From Tricholomella constricta (Eukaryota > Basidiomycota > Agaricomycetes > Agaricales > Lyophyllaceae): 17,625 nucleotides of DNA. Shown here one piece after another: positions 1 to 7,263 of this stretch. The first letter of the stretch is position 1. Every line of letters begins with the position of its first letter. The notes beneath the pieces are model-generated. The model had not been told where the DNA came from. It made no database searches and saw only the letters and a list, made by a program, of their open reading frames with translations. The position numbers were made by a program, and so were the translations under genes. The stretch covers positions 1-17,625 of the forward strand of contig JAACJP010000106.1 in assembly GCA_013368375.1 (NCBI GenBank). Direction: 5' to 3'.

Positions 1-396
1 TTTATGGTCGGTAATGATGTGGATTTTATAGCCCACAAGTTTATCCTCCCACTTGAGTAACGCTTCGAGAATAGCTAAGGTCTCGAGTTCATGCACAGCA
101 TAATTCTGCTGTGCATTAGTGAATTTTTTGGACATGAATCCAGCCGGCTGGGCTTGGATCCATGTAGGTCCTTGTCCATACATCGCACCGACGCCTGACT
201 TGGAGGCGTCACAGATAATCCAAATTGGTTCGCCTGTCTTCGGTTGAATCGGCCGAATAATTGGTGTTGTGCAGCATATATGCTTTATCATTTCAAAGCA
301 TCGCTGATGAATTGGTCTCCAATAAAATGGCGACCCATTCTCGGTCATCGCCATTAGTGGACCAGTGTACGCAGATATATCTGGGAGAAATGTCCC
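1..396 (-). pseudogene. RNase H region of gypsy Pol (partial, runs off window)
   Basis: In the minus frame whose codons begin at positions 1, 4, 7..., the sequence is open from the window edge to about 396. It contains the RNase H hallmarks of gypsy Pol: IWIICDASKSGVGAM (catalytic Asp strand), QPAGFMSKKF, NYAVHELETLAILEAL (second acidic residue) and IITDHK near the window edge. It joins the reverse transcriptase only if one base is added near 394-400: the RT frame reads ...LGHF then runs into a stop at 354, while the RNase H frame resumes with LPDISAYTGPL. The role in an intact element is degrading the RNA strand of the RNA-DNA hybrid. Confidence 0.85.
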
Positions 397-1574
397 AGAT
401 AGTTAACAAGTCCAACGAATTGTTGGATATCGTTGTAATTCTGTGGTATCCTCCAGTCACGGATCCGTGCCAGTTTGTCGGCGTCAGGGTGAATTCCTTG
501 GTCGTCAATAATGTGACCAAGGCAATCAACGCGATCCGAATACAATTCGCATTTCTTCCATTTAAGGTAGAGTGATTGTTTGCGTAATCGTTCGAACACA
601 ACTCGCAAGTGGTCTTCATGTTCCTCAATAGAGTTCGAGAATATGAATATATCGTCCAAGTATACATGCATGAACTTCCCAATGACGTCCCGAAAGATGG
701 ACGTCATTAATCGTTGAAATGTCGCGGGAGCATTACAGTCCCCGATTTGCATGATGTTACTGATGTATGTTCCCGCTATCGTTACGAAGGCGGTTTTATG
801 TACATCTTTTTCAAGGATGCGTACTTGTTCATACGCATCCGTTAAGTCAATTTTGGAACGTATTTTTCCCCTAGCGACATCTTCGCGAATAACTTCCTGG
901 TCTGGCAAGGGCGTAACGTCCTTGATCGTGTTATCGTTACGCTGGCGTGCGTCCAAGGGTGTTCTCAGGGAGCCGTCTTTTTTCGGGATACATAGCAGCG
1001 GCGCTGCTTGCTTCACCGAACGAGGCTCCCACCATTTAGAATCCGTATACCGATTGACCTTCGCGTAGAATTCCTCGCGAAGGGACATTGGGCACCTCGG
1101 CGCGTGGTACTGGTACTGTTTCTCATCATCGACGAGAGTAATCTCGTGATTGACTTCCCGCCAGGGTGGTAGCTGTTGTTTCGTACCACCCACCATATCT
1201 TCGAATTCGTCATGCCATTGCTGGTGAAGTCGTGGATAATCTTCCGCGGTAAGGCCTCCATTGGGTGCCTTACCTTTTCCGTTCACCGTTCTTGCAGCGC
1301 GAATGTGCGCTGTATCTTTATTGCTAGGTTTAACATCAAACCTAGCTCGTAGTTTTACGCGAGCAAAGTCACTCTCATCCTTCACTGGTAACCGATACAA
1401 CGGCCGTTTAGCCCGTTGTATATTCACCGGAAAATTCATTTCCGTTGGCTCCGATACTTCCTCAGGCCGTGGATTTCGGTACGCTTGTCCTCGCGTGCCT
1501 ACATTTCTTCCTTCGTGAGCCCGCATTGACGCTATTACTGCGTTCCATTCTTGCGGCATCCGTGGGTCGAACAT
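354..1574 (-). pseudogene. Reverse transcriptase region of gypsy Pol
   Basis: A 406-residue open stretch holds a full gypsy-type reverse transcriptase palm and fingers. Visible motifs are APLLCIPKKDGSLRT (fingers), SKIDLTDAYEQVRI (motif A with the first catalytic Asp), GDCNAPATFQRLM (motif B), HVYLDDIFIFS (motif C, catalytic YLDD) and LGHIIDDQGIHPD followed by the VGLVNYLGHF connection to RNase H. The first about 180 residues are the linker between protease and RT. The methionine at 1574 is simply the first ATG in the frame and not a real start, because Pol would be made as a polyprotein. Motif A and C aspartates are intact, so decay is by frameshift rather than loss of the active site. Confidence 0.93.
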
Positions 1575-2039
1575 CCACTCATATTGTGGATGTGGATTTG
1601 GTCTATCCCAAAAATGATCGATTACTCGTATTCGTATACGGCTCTGATTTCCGTATCCTTGTCGGCCCCGCTCGTCTTACGCGCTTCATTATCGCGCTGA
1701 CTGTTCTTCGCATGGCTCGTCAACCTGTGCTCGTTTCGTTCGAAGGCTCGTTTTTTTTTTTGCCTTCTGCTGTCGTCGTTGGGGTTTTCTCTTCTTCGGA
1801 GGTGGCTTATCCCCCTCCTTAAGAGTTTCTTGAAACTCTTCTCGATAATAGAAGTGCTGGGATGATCCTTCGGTAGGCTGTTTATCGGCCTACCCTCATT
1901 ATCAGGATCATCGTCATCTTCTACTGTTACTTTTAGTCATTCTCTTCGTTTCTCCAATGACCGATGGCGTCTAGCTCGGCCATCGGTATCCTCATTTTTA
2001 CCTTAGTCGCTGGTATAGCGACTCCATTGACGACAACTT

Positions 2040-2468
2040 TCGTCACGGTTAAAGTCCAGCACGACGTTATTTGCGCGCATAAACGGCGTGCCTATAATCA
2101 CGTCGTATCGATCAAAGTTAGCAAGGTCCATGTAAACCTTGCCTTTAAACCCTGGAAGAGCGGCTTCCACCGTCGTACCAAAGTTTTACTGTGGCCCCGA
2201 CTTCCTTTAGTCCCGAGCTGGAGGATTAATGGATCCTCCAGCGGAAATACTCGAATATCGGCCACTTGAGCGAATGACGGCGTAAGTCCGGTAGTTCGTA
2301 CTCCCGGAATCCCAAGAGGGTCCAAGCCTCATGTCCACCTACGTTAATGTAGGTGACAAGGCACTCCTTGTCCTTTATCGGAACTACGGGACGAGCAATT
2401 TTTGTCCCTCCCCGTCCGCATTTAACTTTCGCGAACTGGTGGTTTATCATTGCGTTCTTCTGACGCAA
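2040..2468 (-). pseudogene. Retropepsin-like aspartic protease of gypsy element, frameshifted
   Basis: The minus strand encodes pieces of a retropepsin in three frames. The piece ECLVTYINVGGHEAWTLL leads into the active site. An extra G just there (about 2310-2315) shifts the frame: dropping it exposes an Asp-Ser-Gly triad. The next piece, TTGLTPSFAQVADIRVF, continues in another frame, and DVIIGTPFMRANNVVLDF (about 2050-2105) carries the conserved Ile-Ile-Gly-x-Pro-Phe segment typical of retroviral-type proteases in a third frame. At least two indels therefore separate the catalytic Asp from the C-terminal half. It sits between Gag (higher coordinates) and RT (lower coordinates), as expected. 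Confidence 0.8.
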
Positions 2469-2477
2469 TTACTTCTG

Positions 2478-2828
2478 TCATTGCAAACATACGCTCGGTC
2501 TCATCGTCCGAGCATAGTGATTCATTTCGTAGACCTCCATGTCTACGAACTCATCGCCTTCGTCTTCATTGTCCGCCTCTGTATCAGGGCGTCCATTGTC
2601 TCGTCCGTCCGGGTCCTCGGGAGACGTGTCTTCATCGTCCGCTTCACTTGCCGCGTCAGGTGCCGCTGTACGTGCGGCCCTTAGGAACGCTCGCTGTTTC
2701 TTGGGCTGTTGCAATCTTTTGCAAAATGCCCTAGTTTTCCACCAATTAAAGCACACTTCCCCCGGAGGGTGGTTGTGATGATCGTGGTTTTTAGGTTGAT
2801 CGTAACGCGGACGATCTCCTGTCTTCAT
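2478..2828 (-). pseudogene. Gag nucleocapsid end: broken CCHC zinc knuckle plus acidic tail
   Basis: A basic, histidine-rich stretch leads to a zinc-knuckle region at about 2710-2755. In the open frame it reads CFNWW and loses the pattern, but one extra G (in the GGTGG at about 2738-2743) accounts for this: in the shifted frame the GKLGHFAKDC segment of a CX2CX4HX4C knuckle appears. Downstream is PKKQRAFLRAARTAA and a strongly acidic stretch (EADDEDTSPEDPDGRD...). The zinc knuckle of Gag packages element RNA. This one cannot form as written. Confidence 0.75.
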
Positions 2829-2943
2829 CGCTGTTTTTCGACGTGGGGCTTTTGCTCTCCACGTCCAGGTTGATCCTGATACGCTGGCTTGACATATGGC
2901 TTTTCATTTACTGCGCCATACACCCGTCGAGGCCTGTTTGAAA

Positions 2944-3402
2944 TTATTGTGTGGGAGCGTTTACTCGCCCCCCATCTGGTTTCCGCACTTGGCTCGGTTG
3001 ACTTCGCTGAGCGGTTATGGTCCGCTCAAAGTAATCAGCCGTTTTCTGGGTGGCTTGAAGTGCTAGGCCCACCGCTAGGAACTCTTGGGCTGTATTGATT
3101 TCGGGTGATAGCCCGTCATCGAATAATGCCTTCCGCATATCGCGCGGAAGTGTTTTGAGAAATTTCTCCAGGAACGTCCAATCATCCGTTCTTGCTGCCA
3201 TGTTCATGGCATGATCCACAAGGTCGTCATACAGACCTTGTATGCTTTGCTCGCCGAATAGGTAACGGCGTTTAAAGTCGTTACGAGCATCCTGCATGGT
3301 TGAAGGCAGCACGAACCGAGTCATACATCCAAGTACGACGTCTTCAAACGTCCAGGAACTGCTTTCTCGCGGTTTACATGTATAACGTGGCGATTGTACC
3401 AT
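2944..3402 (-). pseudogene. Gag core (Retrotrans_gag-like) of gypsy element
   Basis: A 152-residue open stretch with WTFEDVVLGCMTRFVLPSTM, QDARNDFKRRYLFGEQSIQ, LYDDLVDHAMNMA and FLKTLPRDMRKALFDDGLSP, the pattern of the helical Gag core of Ty3/gypsy elements, which assembles the virus-like particle. The methionine at 3402 is not a true start: related sequence continues upstream in other frames (for example LEEWLPSLVVMLAVSQFGGEE at about 3455-3520), so Gag is frameshifted on its N-terminal side as well. Confidence 0.85.
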
Positions 3403-3545
3403 TTCCGAGCTTCACCATCAGAGAACTCGGATGTTATCAGAACGCGCTTCTTGGTCGCGTTCTTCTCCTCCAAACTGGCTCACTGCTAGCATCACGACGA
3501 GGCTCGGCAGCCATTCTTCCAAGGTCGCCGAACTTTGCACTTCCA

Positions 3546-5107
3546 CTATAAGTGCCTACGGACTTTGAGTCCGCACGCCGAGATTTCATCCCGTCCGGAA
3601 GCGATAGGCGTACCGACAAACGCTCGTGCATTCAATTGATGCAATCGCTCATGCATTCTTAGTTTTATGCTGCTCTCCAGCAGCATGTATTCCGTCCGCA
3701 ATTGATTGACTCCTGCGAATCGGGTCAGGCATTGAGTAGCCTCGACTTTGAAATCGAGGCTGAGCATGTGAAGTGGGTTCACTTATACGAACCCGCATGT
3801 CTTGACGGCCGTTAGCCGTCGCCGTCGTATTATGTTTTCCGACGGCCCCATTTCCCAGTCCACCATCCGAACCTTGAGTTTGCGAGGCCCATTGCCTCGC
3901 CATCTCATCTACGGGCATATGTCCTTCGAAGACGACTCCTTGATCATCATAATTCGTGAAACTTGCTCCGTGATAAATCAGCGTTTCTCAAACGCTGATA
4001 TGCGACTCGGTTGTTCCAATCTTTCGCTAATGGAACACGGCCATCCTTCGCATCCATAGGTACTTGAATAGCTGGCGCGCTTTCGTCGCCAGCTGCTTGC
4101 GTGGTTGTATACTTACGTTCCGTGGGTGGGTCTAACGTAGACTCACTAACAGGGGCCCATTTGGATCCCTGTGGTTGCGCAAGATGCTCTTCACGAGTCA
4201 TTCTTTCGCGCTTCGCTGCCGCAGACCGACGACGATAATCGTCGTCAGATTCTCCTAACTGTCGCGCTTGATGCAGCGCCGATACTGCCATGGCAGCCTC
4301 ATCAAGAGGCTGGTTCGATCCGGCAGCCACTGCTTGAGGAGTGAAGAGGTCATCCCAACGACCTTTCCTTTTGTTGAACAGGCTTTCTTAGGTACAGGCG
4401 TCCAGCGATCGAGCTGACTGCTGAATTCGAAGTTCCCTTAGGTACTTCTTCCTGTATTCCGTAACTACTACGGACAGCGCTTCCAAGTATCGGTCGCATA
4501 TGCTTGTGCGACCATTTCTCCAACGGATTGTGCTCCGGTAGATCGCAGAACGAGCCTATCCCGCTCGTTCCTCCAGTCGCCTTCGCCGATGCTCGCTAAC
4601 CACATCGGTGGTGTCCCAGAATTGCTTCACTTGAAGCGCAAGCAATTCCCTTTCGCTGGCCTCTTCTTCATTAGCCTCGGGTCGGACAAGTCGTCTTCGT
4701 CCGACTCCATCTTGACTATGCTCAGGGTGGACGCCCCGAACGCTCTATTTGACAGACGGCTGTCTGGCCATCTGCTTCCCGCCGTGGGCCAGGTCGATGT
4801 GACTGGCCAATTCGTCGGCCAAGCTCCCAGGCACATTGGTGCTTGCTATTGGCCAAAGTTCCTCCGATTCTACTCCTAGTGTATTCTGCGCTGGTGAACT
4901 TTGTCCACCAGCGACTGATCCGACTTCCACTGGTTGCAGTGGAAGTTGTGATGGAGGATGCGCTGTGAGCGCATCCTCGAGGACCGGAGTTCGGCTCTTT
5001 CCGGATGTGGGAGTTGTTGTCATCGGGTCTCGGTCTCGTTGGTTCTTTTTGATGATGGGTGTTCTAAATGGAATGTGGGTCTGCGTAACGTCGTGGGTAC
5101 GCAGCAA
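3546..5107 (-). pseudogene. Gag N-terminal half, fragmented over several frames
   Basis: The minus strand contains consecutive open pieces that fit end to end as a low-complexity, polar Gag N-terminus. These are 5107-4745 (a start at 5107 or, more likely, at the internal MTTTPTSGKSRTPVLED near 5023), about 4770-4627 (GASTLSIVKMESDEDDLSD), 4330-3947 (ARQLGESDDDYRRRSAAAKR and following) and 3918-3546. Each piece ends in a stop while the next frame continues the same kind of composition. No catalytic motif is expected here. Assignment rests on position directly upstream of the recognisable Gag core and on the shared frame-breaking pattern. Confidence 0.6.
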
Positions 5108-5257
5108 TAGAAAGCAAGGTAGCTTAAAAAAATGTAACGGGGTTACAGAATTTGGGGACCTTGTTGTTCACACTAGACGTAAGCTTGACAAGTCTGTCGA
5201 TTGCTACGTATAGGTGTACAAGGTTGTTTATACTTAATTAATGTAATGAATTAAATA

Positions 5258-5279
5258 GGCAACACCAGAAGGTGTTGCC
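5258..5279. repeat. Perfect 9-bp stem hairpin
   Basis: GGCAACACC, a four-base AGAA loop, then GGTGTTGCC. The stem is perfect. It lies in the putative gypsy LTR close to the minus-strand TATAAA, so it could mark an element end or an RNA structure in the leader. No function is shown. Confidence 0.6.
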
Positions 5280-5346
5280 AAACAATAGCGTAATCGTCTC
5301 GATAAGATACGATTAGATAACCAAGATTAGATAAGATAGTGGGTGT

Positions 5347-5493
5347 TGCAGGCGTGCATCATGGCCTCCACGAGGCATGGTCCGTGCAGCTTACAGAACT
5401 ATAAATACATTATGGTGTACCGTATATAGATCTATCCTACCATATCCAGTCTTTCCCACCCTACCGTGAGACTTGCTGAGGTTAACGCCTCCA
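5347..5493 (+). repeat. TRIM 5' LTR, 147 bp
   Basis: Identical over 147 bp to 5997-6143. Starts TGCAGGCGTGC, ends TTAACGCCTCCA. TATAAATA at 5400-5407 places the U3/R promoter about one third in, leaving about 85 bp for R and U5. Confidence 0.93.
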
Positions 5494-5495
5494 TT

Positions 5496-5523
5496 TGGTG
5501 ACGACAGTGGCATTCGTACCCGC
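5496..5523 (+). promoter_or_regulatory. TRIM primer binding site resembling a tRNA acceptor plus T-arm complement
   Basis: Starts TGG two bases after the LTR end, the classical PBS position, giving a complement ending ...CCA. Read in reverse complement, the 28 bases look like the 3' end of a tRNA: a seven-base acceptor half, discriminator A and CCA, preceded by a five-base stem, a seven-base TACGAAT loop and another stem piece, close to a T-arm. Three base changes would make it a fully paired T-arm with a standard TTCGAAT loop. Which tRNA is unknown. A class such as tRNA-Ser is a guess. Confidence 0.65.
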
Positions 5524-5766
5524 AACTGTCTGTCTGGATCACCGTCCGCTTCCGGTTAATGAAGCAGTCTACCACCGACACCAATAACAACACCCCCCAT
5601 CTGCGGCTTCTGACACCGACTCTCCTTTCCAAATCCAATCAACACTCCATGCACCAGCACCCTCGCGGTGCTTTTTAAAGTGCTTTTTCTGTTTCCGACA
5701 CCTGCAACTGTTTTTACCTGGTTTTCTCGGTGCTGGAGGGTAGTAAAGGTGATGGGCTTGAGGGCT

Positions 5767-5803
5767 GCGACGAGGACGTCGCAATGTGGAGGTGGGGCAT
5801 ATG
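5767..5803 (+). repeat. Internal 37-bp repeat, copy 1 (resembles PPT region)
   Basis: Matches 5962-5998 at about 31 of 37 positions: an identical GCGACGAGGACGTCGC (which contains a CGACG/CGTCG stem) followed by a G-rich tract and GGGGCATATG versus GGGCACATG. Copy 2 runs straight into the 3' LTR, so copy 1 may be a fossil of an earlier interior/LTR boundary. Confidence 0.6.
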
Positions 5804-5961
5804 AAGACATTGGCGACACTTCCGCATTAGGACAGATACACTGCGCATTCGGCATCGCATCACGCTTGGAGACGTTTCACGGTTTCCCATCGCGCCTAGG
5901 TACAGCTGGGGTGATTTAGGGTTGTGTGTTTGGTTTCTGAGCTTAGGTTCATGTTTGGATC

Positions 5962-5996
5962 GCGACGAGGACGTCGCTATTTGGGAGTTGGGCACA
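5962..5996 (+). promoter_or_regulatory. TRIM polypurine-like tract abutting the 3' LTR
   Basis: TTTGGGAGTTGGGCACA lies immediately before the TG of the 3' LTR, where the plus-strand primer (polypurine tract) belongs. It is G-rich but interrupted by T, so it is an imperfect PPT. It is part of the second copy of the 37-bp internal repeat. Confidence 0.5.
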
Positions 5997-6143
5997 TGCA
6001 GGCGTGCATCATGGCCTCCACGAGGCATGGTCCGTGCAGCTTACAGAACTATAAATACATTATGGTGTACCGTATATAGATCTATCCTACCATATCCAGT
6101 CTTTCCCACCCTACCGTGAGACTTGCTGAGGTTAACGCCTCCA
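5997..6143 (+). repeat. TRIM 3' LTR, 147 bp
   Basis: Second identical copy of the 147-bp repeat, ending CCTCCA, followed by the GTGT target duplication at 6144-6147. TATAAATA at 6050-6057. Confidence 0.93.
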
Positions 6144-6268
6144 GTGTCCTTACAGGTGGTGTTGGATTGCGAGAGAGCCGACATTGCGGTTTCAAGGCTC
6201 ACCAGTCGTTCCTCTGGCGTGAGCGCAGCAGGAGACGGAGGCGTGTCAAATTCACCGAAGTCGGACAT
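6144..6268 (-). pseudogene. Short coding-like fragment cut by the TRIM insertion
   Basis: From an ATG at 6268 the minus strand reads MSDFGEFDTPPSPAALTPEE then RLVSLETAMSALSQSNTT. The composition is protein-like and the second half could form a short coiled coil. The TRIM insertion point falls directly after it. Without the TRIM the frame would end within about ten codons, but a GTAAGG donor-like sequence sits right at the break, so it could be a first exon. Possibilities are the N-terminus of a Gag-like protein, an exon captured in the LTR, or chance. Not recognised. Confidence 0.35.
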
Positions 6269-6379
6269 CTCGAGACGGGACTGGGCAACGATCGGAGCAG
6301 GCGCGCGCTGGACGGGTTGCGTGTAGCAGACACGTGTTTCGGCGCGGAGGCTGATCGGTCGGCTTCGTCGGGTCTCCGG

Positions 6380-6539
6380 TTTACACTATTCTGCTGTTAG
6401 GGCAACCCTTACAGTGGAGCGCTATCACACTGGCAAGGGGGAATCCGAAGTTATATTGATGTATAGTAACGAAGGTAAGTAAGGCTTACCTGGCAAGGGG
6501 GAATCCGAAGAGAATAGTGTAAAGGATTCCCAAATGCCA
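6380..6539. repeat. Cluster of direct and inverted short repeats
   Basis: A 20-bp sequence, TGGCAAGGGGGAATCCGAAG, occurs at 6431-6450 and 6491-6510. The 13-bp TTTACACTATTCT at 6380-6392 has its exact reverse complement at 6511-6523. The second 20-mer also pairs imperfectly (13 of 16) with 6524-6539, so 6491-6539 can fold as a long hairpin. The cluster lies between the putative LTR end and a minus-strand TATA. Confidence 0.7.
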
Positions 6540-7263
6540 GGGGGCCGACTATATACGAGTGTAGGATGTGAGGGCCGGTCCTCCAGAGTGTACTGTACAT
6601 GTAATAATAACGAATGGTGTGCGGCGCGTGTATGGACACGTTCCCGACGCTATCCGATCCTCGTGGCCCAGGGTACGGGCACGAGGCGGGGCAGCCGACG
6701 TTGGGATGTTGGGCGGTCGGGATCGGCGTCGGGCGCGCGCGGGGAGTGAGGGGAAGCGACAGGAAGTGAGTAAGTATGTACACCGACGCTTGGGTCGGAG
6801 CATCGGGTTGGGATCGCAATTGGTCGGTCGGGGGCGAACGCGCGAGTCGGGGAATGATCTGTGAGCGTCGGAGAGCGTGAACGAGAGTTCCCCTGACAGA
6901 AGGTACACCACGCGGAGAGGGTCTATGGGCGTACGCAGAATGCCAGGCTGCTCTACGTCGAACGATGGCCACTCACTTCATCAAGTTGTGGAAGTCGGTT
7001 CCTGGCTACGTCAATGATGCCACTAGTCGAATTGCTGCTGGCACTGCAAGTATCGGCGGGGGCGAAAGTGTAGGCAGCGGCGAAAGTATCGGCGGCAGCA
7101 ATGCACATCTTCAATTAGAATAATTCCAGAGTTCATTGATCTGACAAGCCCTAAGTATCATTTACAGTGGCGCGCTCTTGATGTATAGCTTAAAAATGAT
7201 TGATTGCTGTAATGACAGGCTACATACGCGCGCTGCAGCTAAGTACATACATTTAAAGTATGC
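6415..7263. other. Repeat-rich spacer with possible minus-strand core promoter; no supported gene
   Basis: The left end overlaps the short-repeat cluster. A minus-strand TATATA at 6549-6555 sits about 30 bp before it in the transcription direction, so a minus-strand promoter is possible. The sequence TTACAGTGG(A/C)GCGCT near 6408-6423 recurs near 7164-7178, each followed within about 60 bp by TTGATGTATAG. This may be a remnant of duplicated element ends or of an older LTR. Long open frames across 6451-6972 are GC-rich, arginine/proline/serine-rich and look non-coding. Confidence 0.4.
7048..7101. repeat. 18-bp tandem repeat, three copies
   Basis: Three adjacent imperfect 18-bp units of the form AAGTATCGGCGGnnGCGA at 7048-7065, 7066-7083 and 7084-7101. 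GC-rich minisatellite with no coding potential that I can support. Confidence 0.75.

Larger units (their letters stand above)
1..5132 (-). mobile_element. Ty3/gypsy LTR retrotransposon, internal region, 5' portion, decayed
   Basis: Reading the minus strand from about 5107 downward gives Gag, a CCHC zinc knuckle, an aspartic protease, reverse transcriptase and then RNase H, which runs off the window at base 1. This is the gag-pol order of Metaviridae-type (Ty3/gypsy) elements. RNase H tail, integrase and 3' LTR would lie beyond the left edge. The reading frame changes at least five times by what look like single-base indels, at the zinc knuckle, protease active site, mid-protease and RT/RNase H junction and within Gag, so this copy cannot encode an intact polyprotein. 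Gag phrases such as WTFEDVVLG and PSTMQDAR recall gypsy Gags I know from Agaricomycetes. That comparison is from memory, not a search. Confidence 0.9.
5347..6143 (+). mobile_element. TRIM: non-autonomous miniature LTR retrotransposon, complete, 797 bp
   Basis: Two identical 147-bp direct repeats, each beginning TG and ending CA, bracket a 503-bp interior. The match stops exactly at TG and CA on both sides. The four bases just outside are GTGT at 5343-5346 and again at 6144-6147, a target-site duplication. Two bases after the left repeat is TGG starting a tRNA-like primer binding site, and the right repeat is preceded by a G-rich tract. TATAAATA lies inside each repeat and sets the plus orientation. 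The interior has no Gag or Pol coding and only short unassigned reading frames. The element would therefore need proteins from another LTR retrotransposon. Identical LTRs imply recent insertion. Confidence 0.9.
5133..6414 (-). repeat. Putative 5' LTR of the gypsy element, interrupted by a TRIM
   Basis: Read on the minus strand this interval begins TGTAAGGG at 6414 and ends CCCCGTTACA at 5133, the short inverted ends expected of a gypsy LTR. Removing the nested element and one target duplication leaves about 481 bp, a usual LTR size. A TATAAA on the minus strand lies at about 5227-5232 and the first plausible Gag ATG is only 26-110 bp inside. Against it: the partner 3' LTR is outside the window, no TGG primer binding site is evident just below 5133, and the start could instead lie further right, near a second TATA at 6549-6555. 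Boundaries are an inference. Confidence 0.35.

Noticed and set aside
1445..1822. Plus-strand frame of 125 codons, hydrophobic
   Set aside because: Antisense to the Pol linker; composition explained by the complementary strand.
5556..6028. Minus-strand frames within the TRIM
   Set aside because: Overlapping, low complexity, no Gag/Pol motif, opposite to the element's orientation.
5347..6143. Simple segmental duplication of 147 bp rather than an LTR element
   Set aside because: The repeat boundaries coincide exactly with TG and CA, a GTGT duplication flanks the whole unit, and PBS- and PPT-like sequences occupy the expected positions.
6451..6972. 173-codon minus-strand open frame
   Set aside because: GC-rich, low-complexity R/P/S/T composition, overlapping frames on both strands equally open, no motif; covers the repeat cluster and promoter-like sequence.
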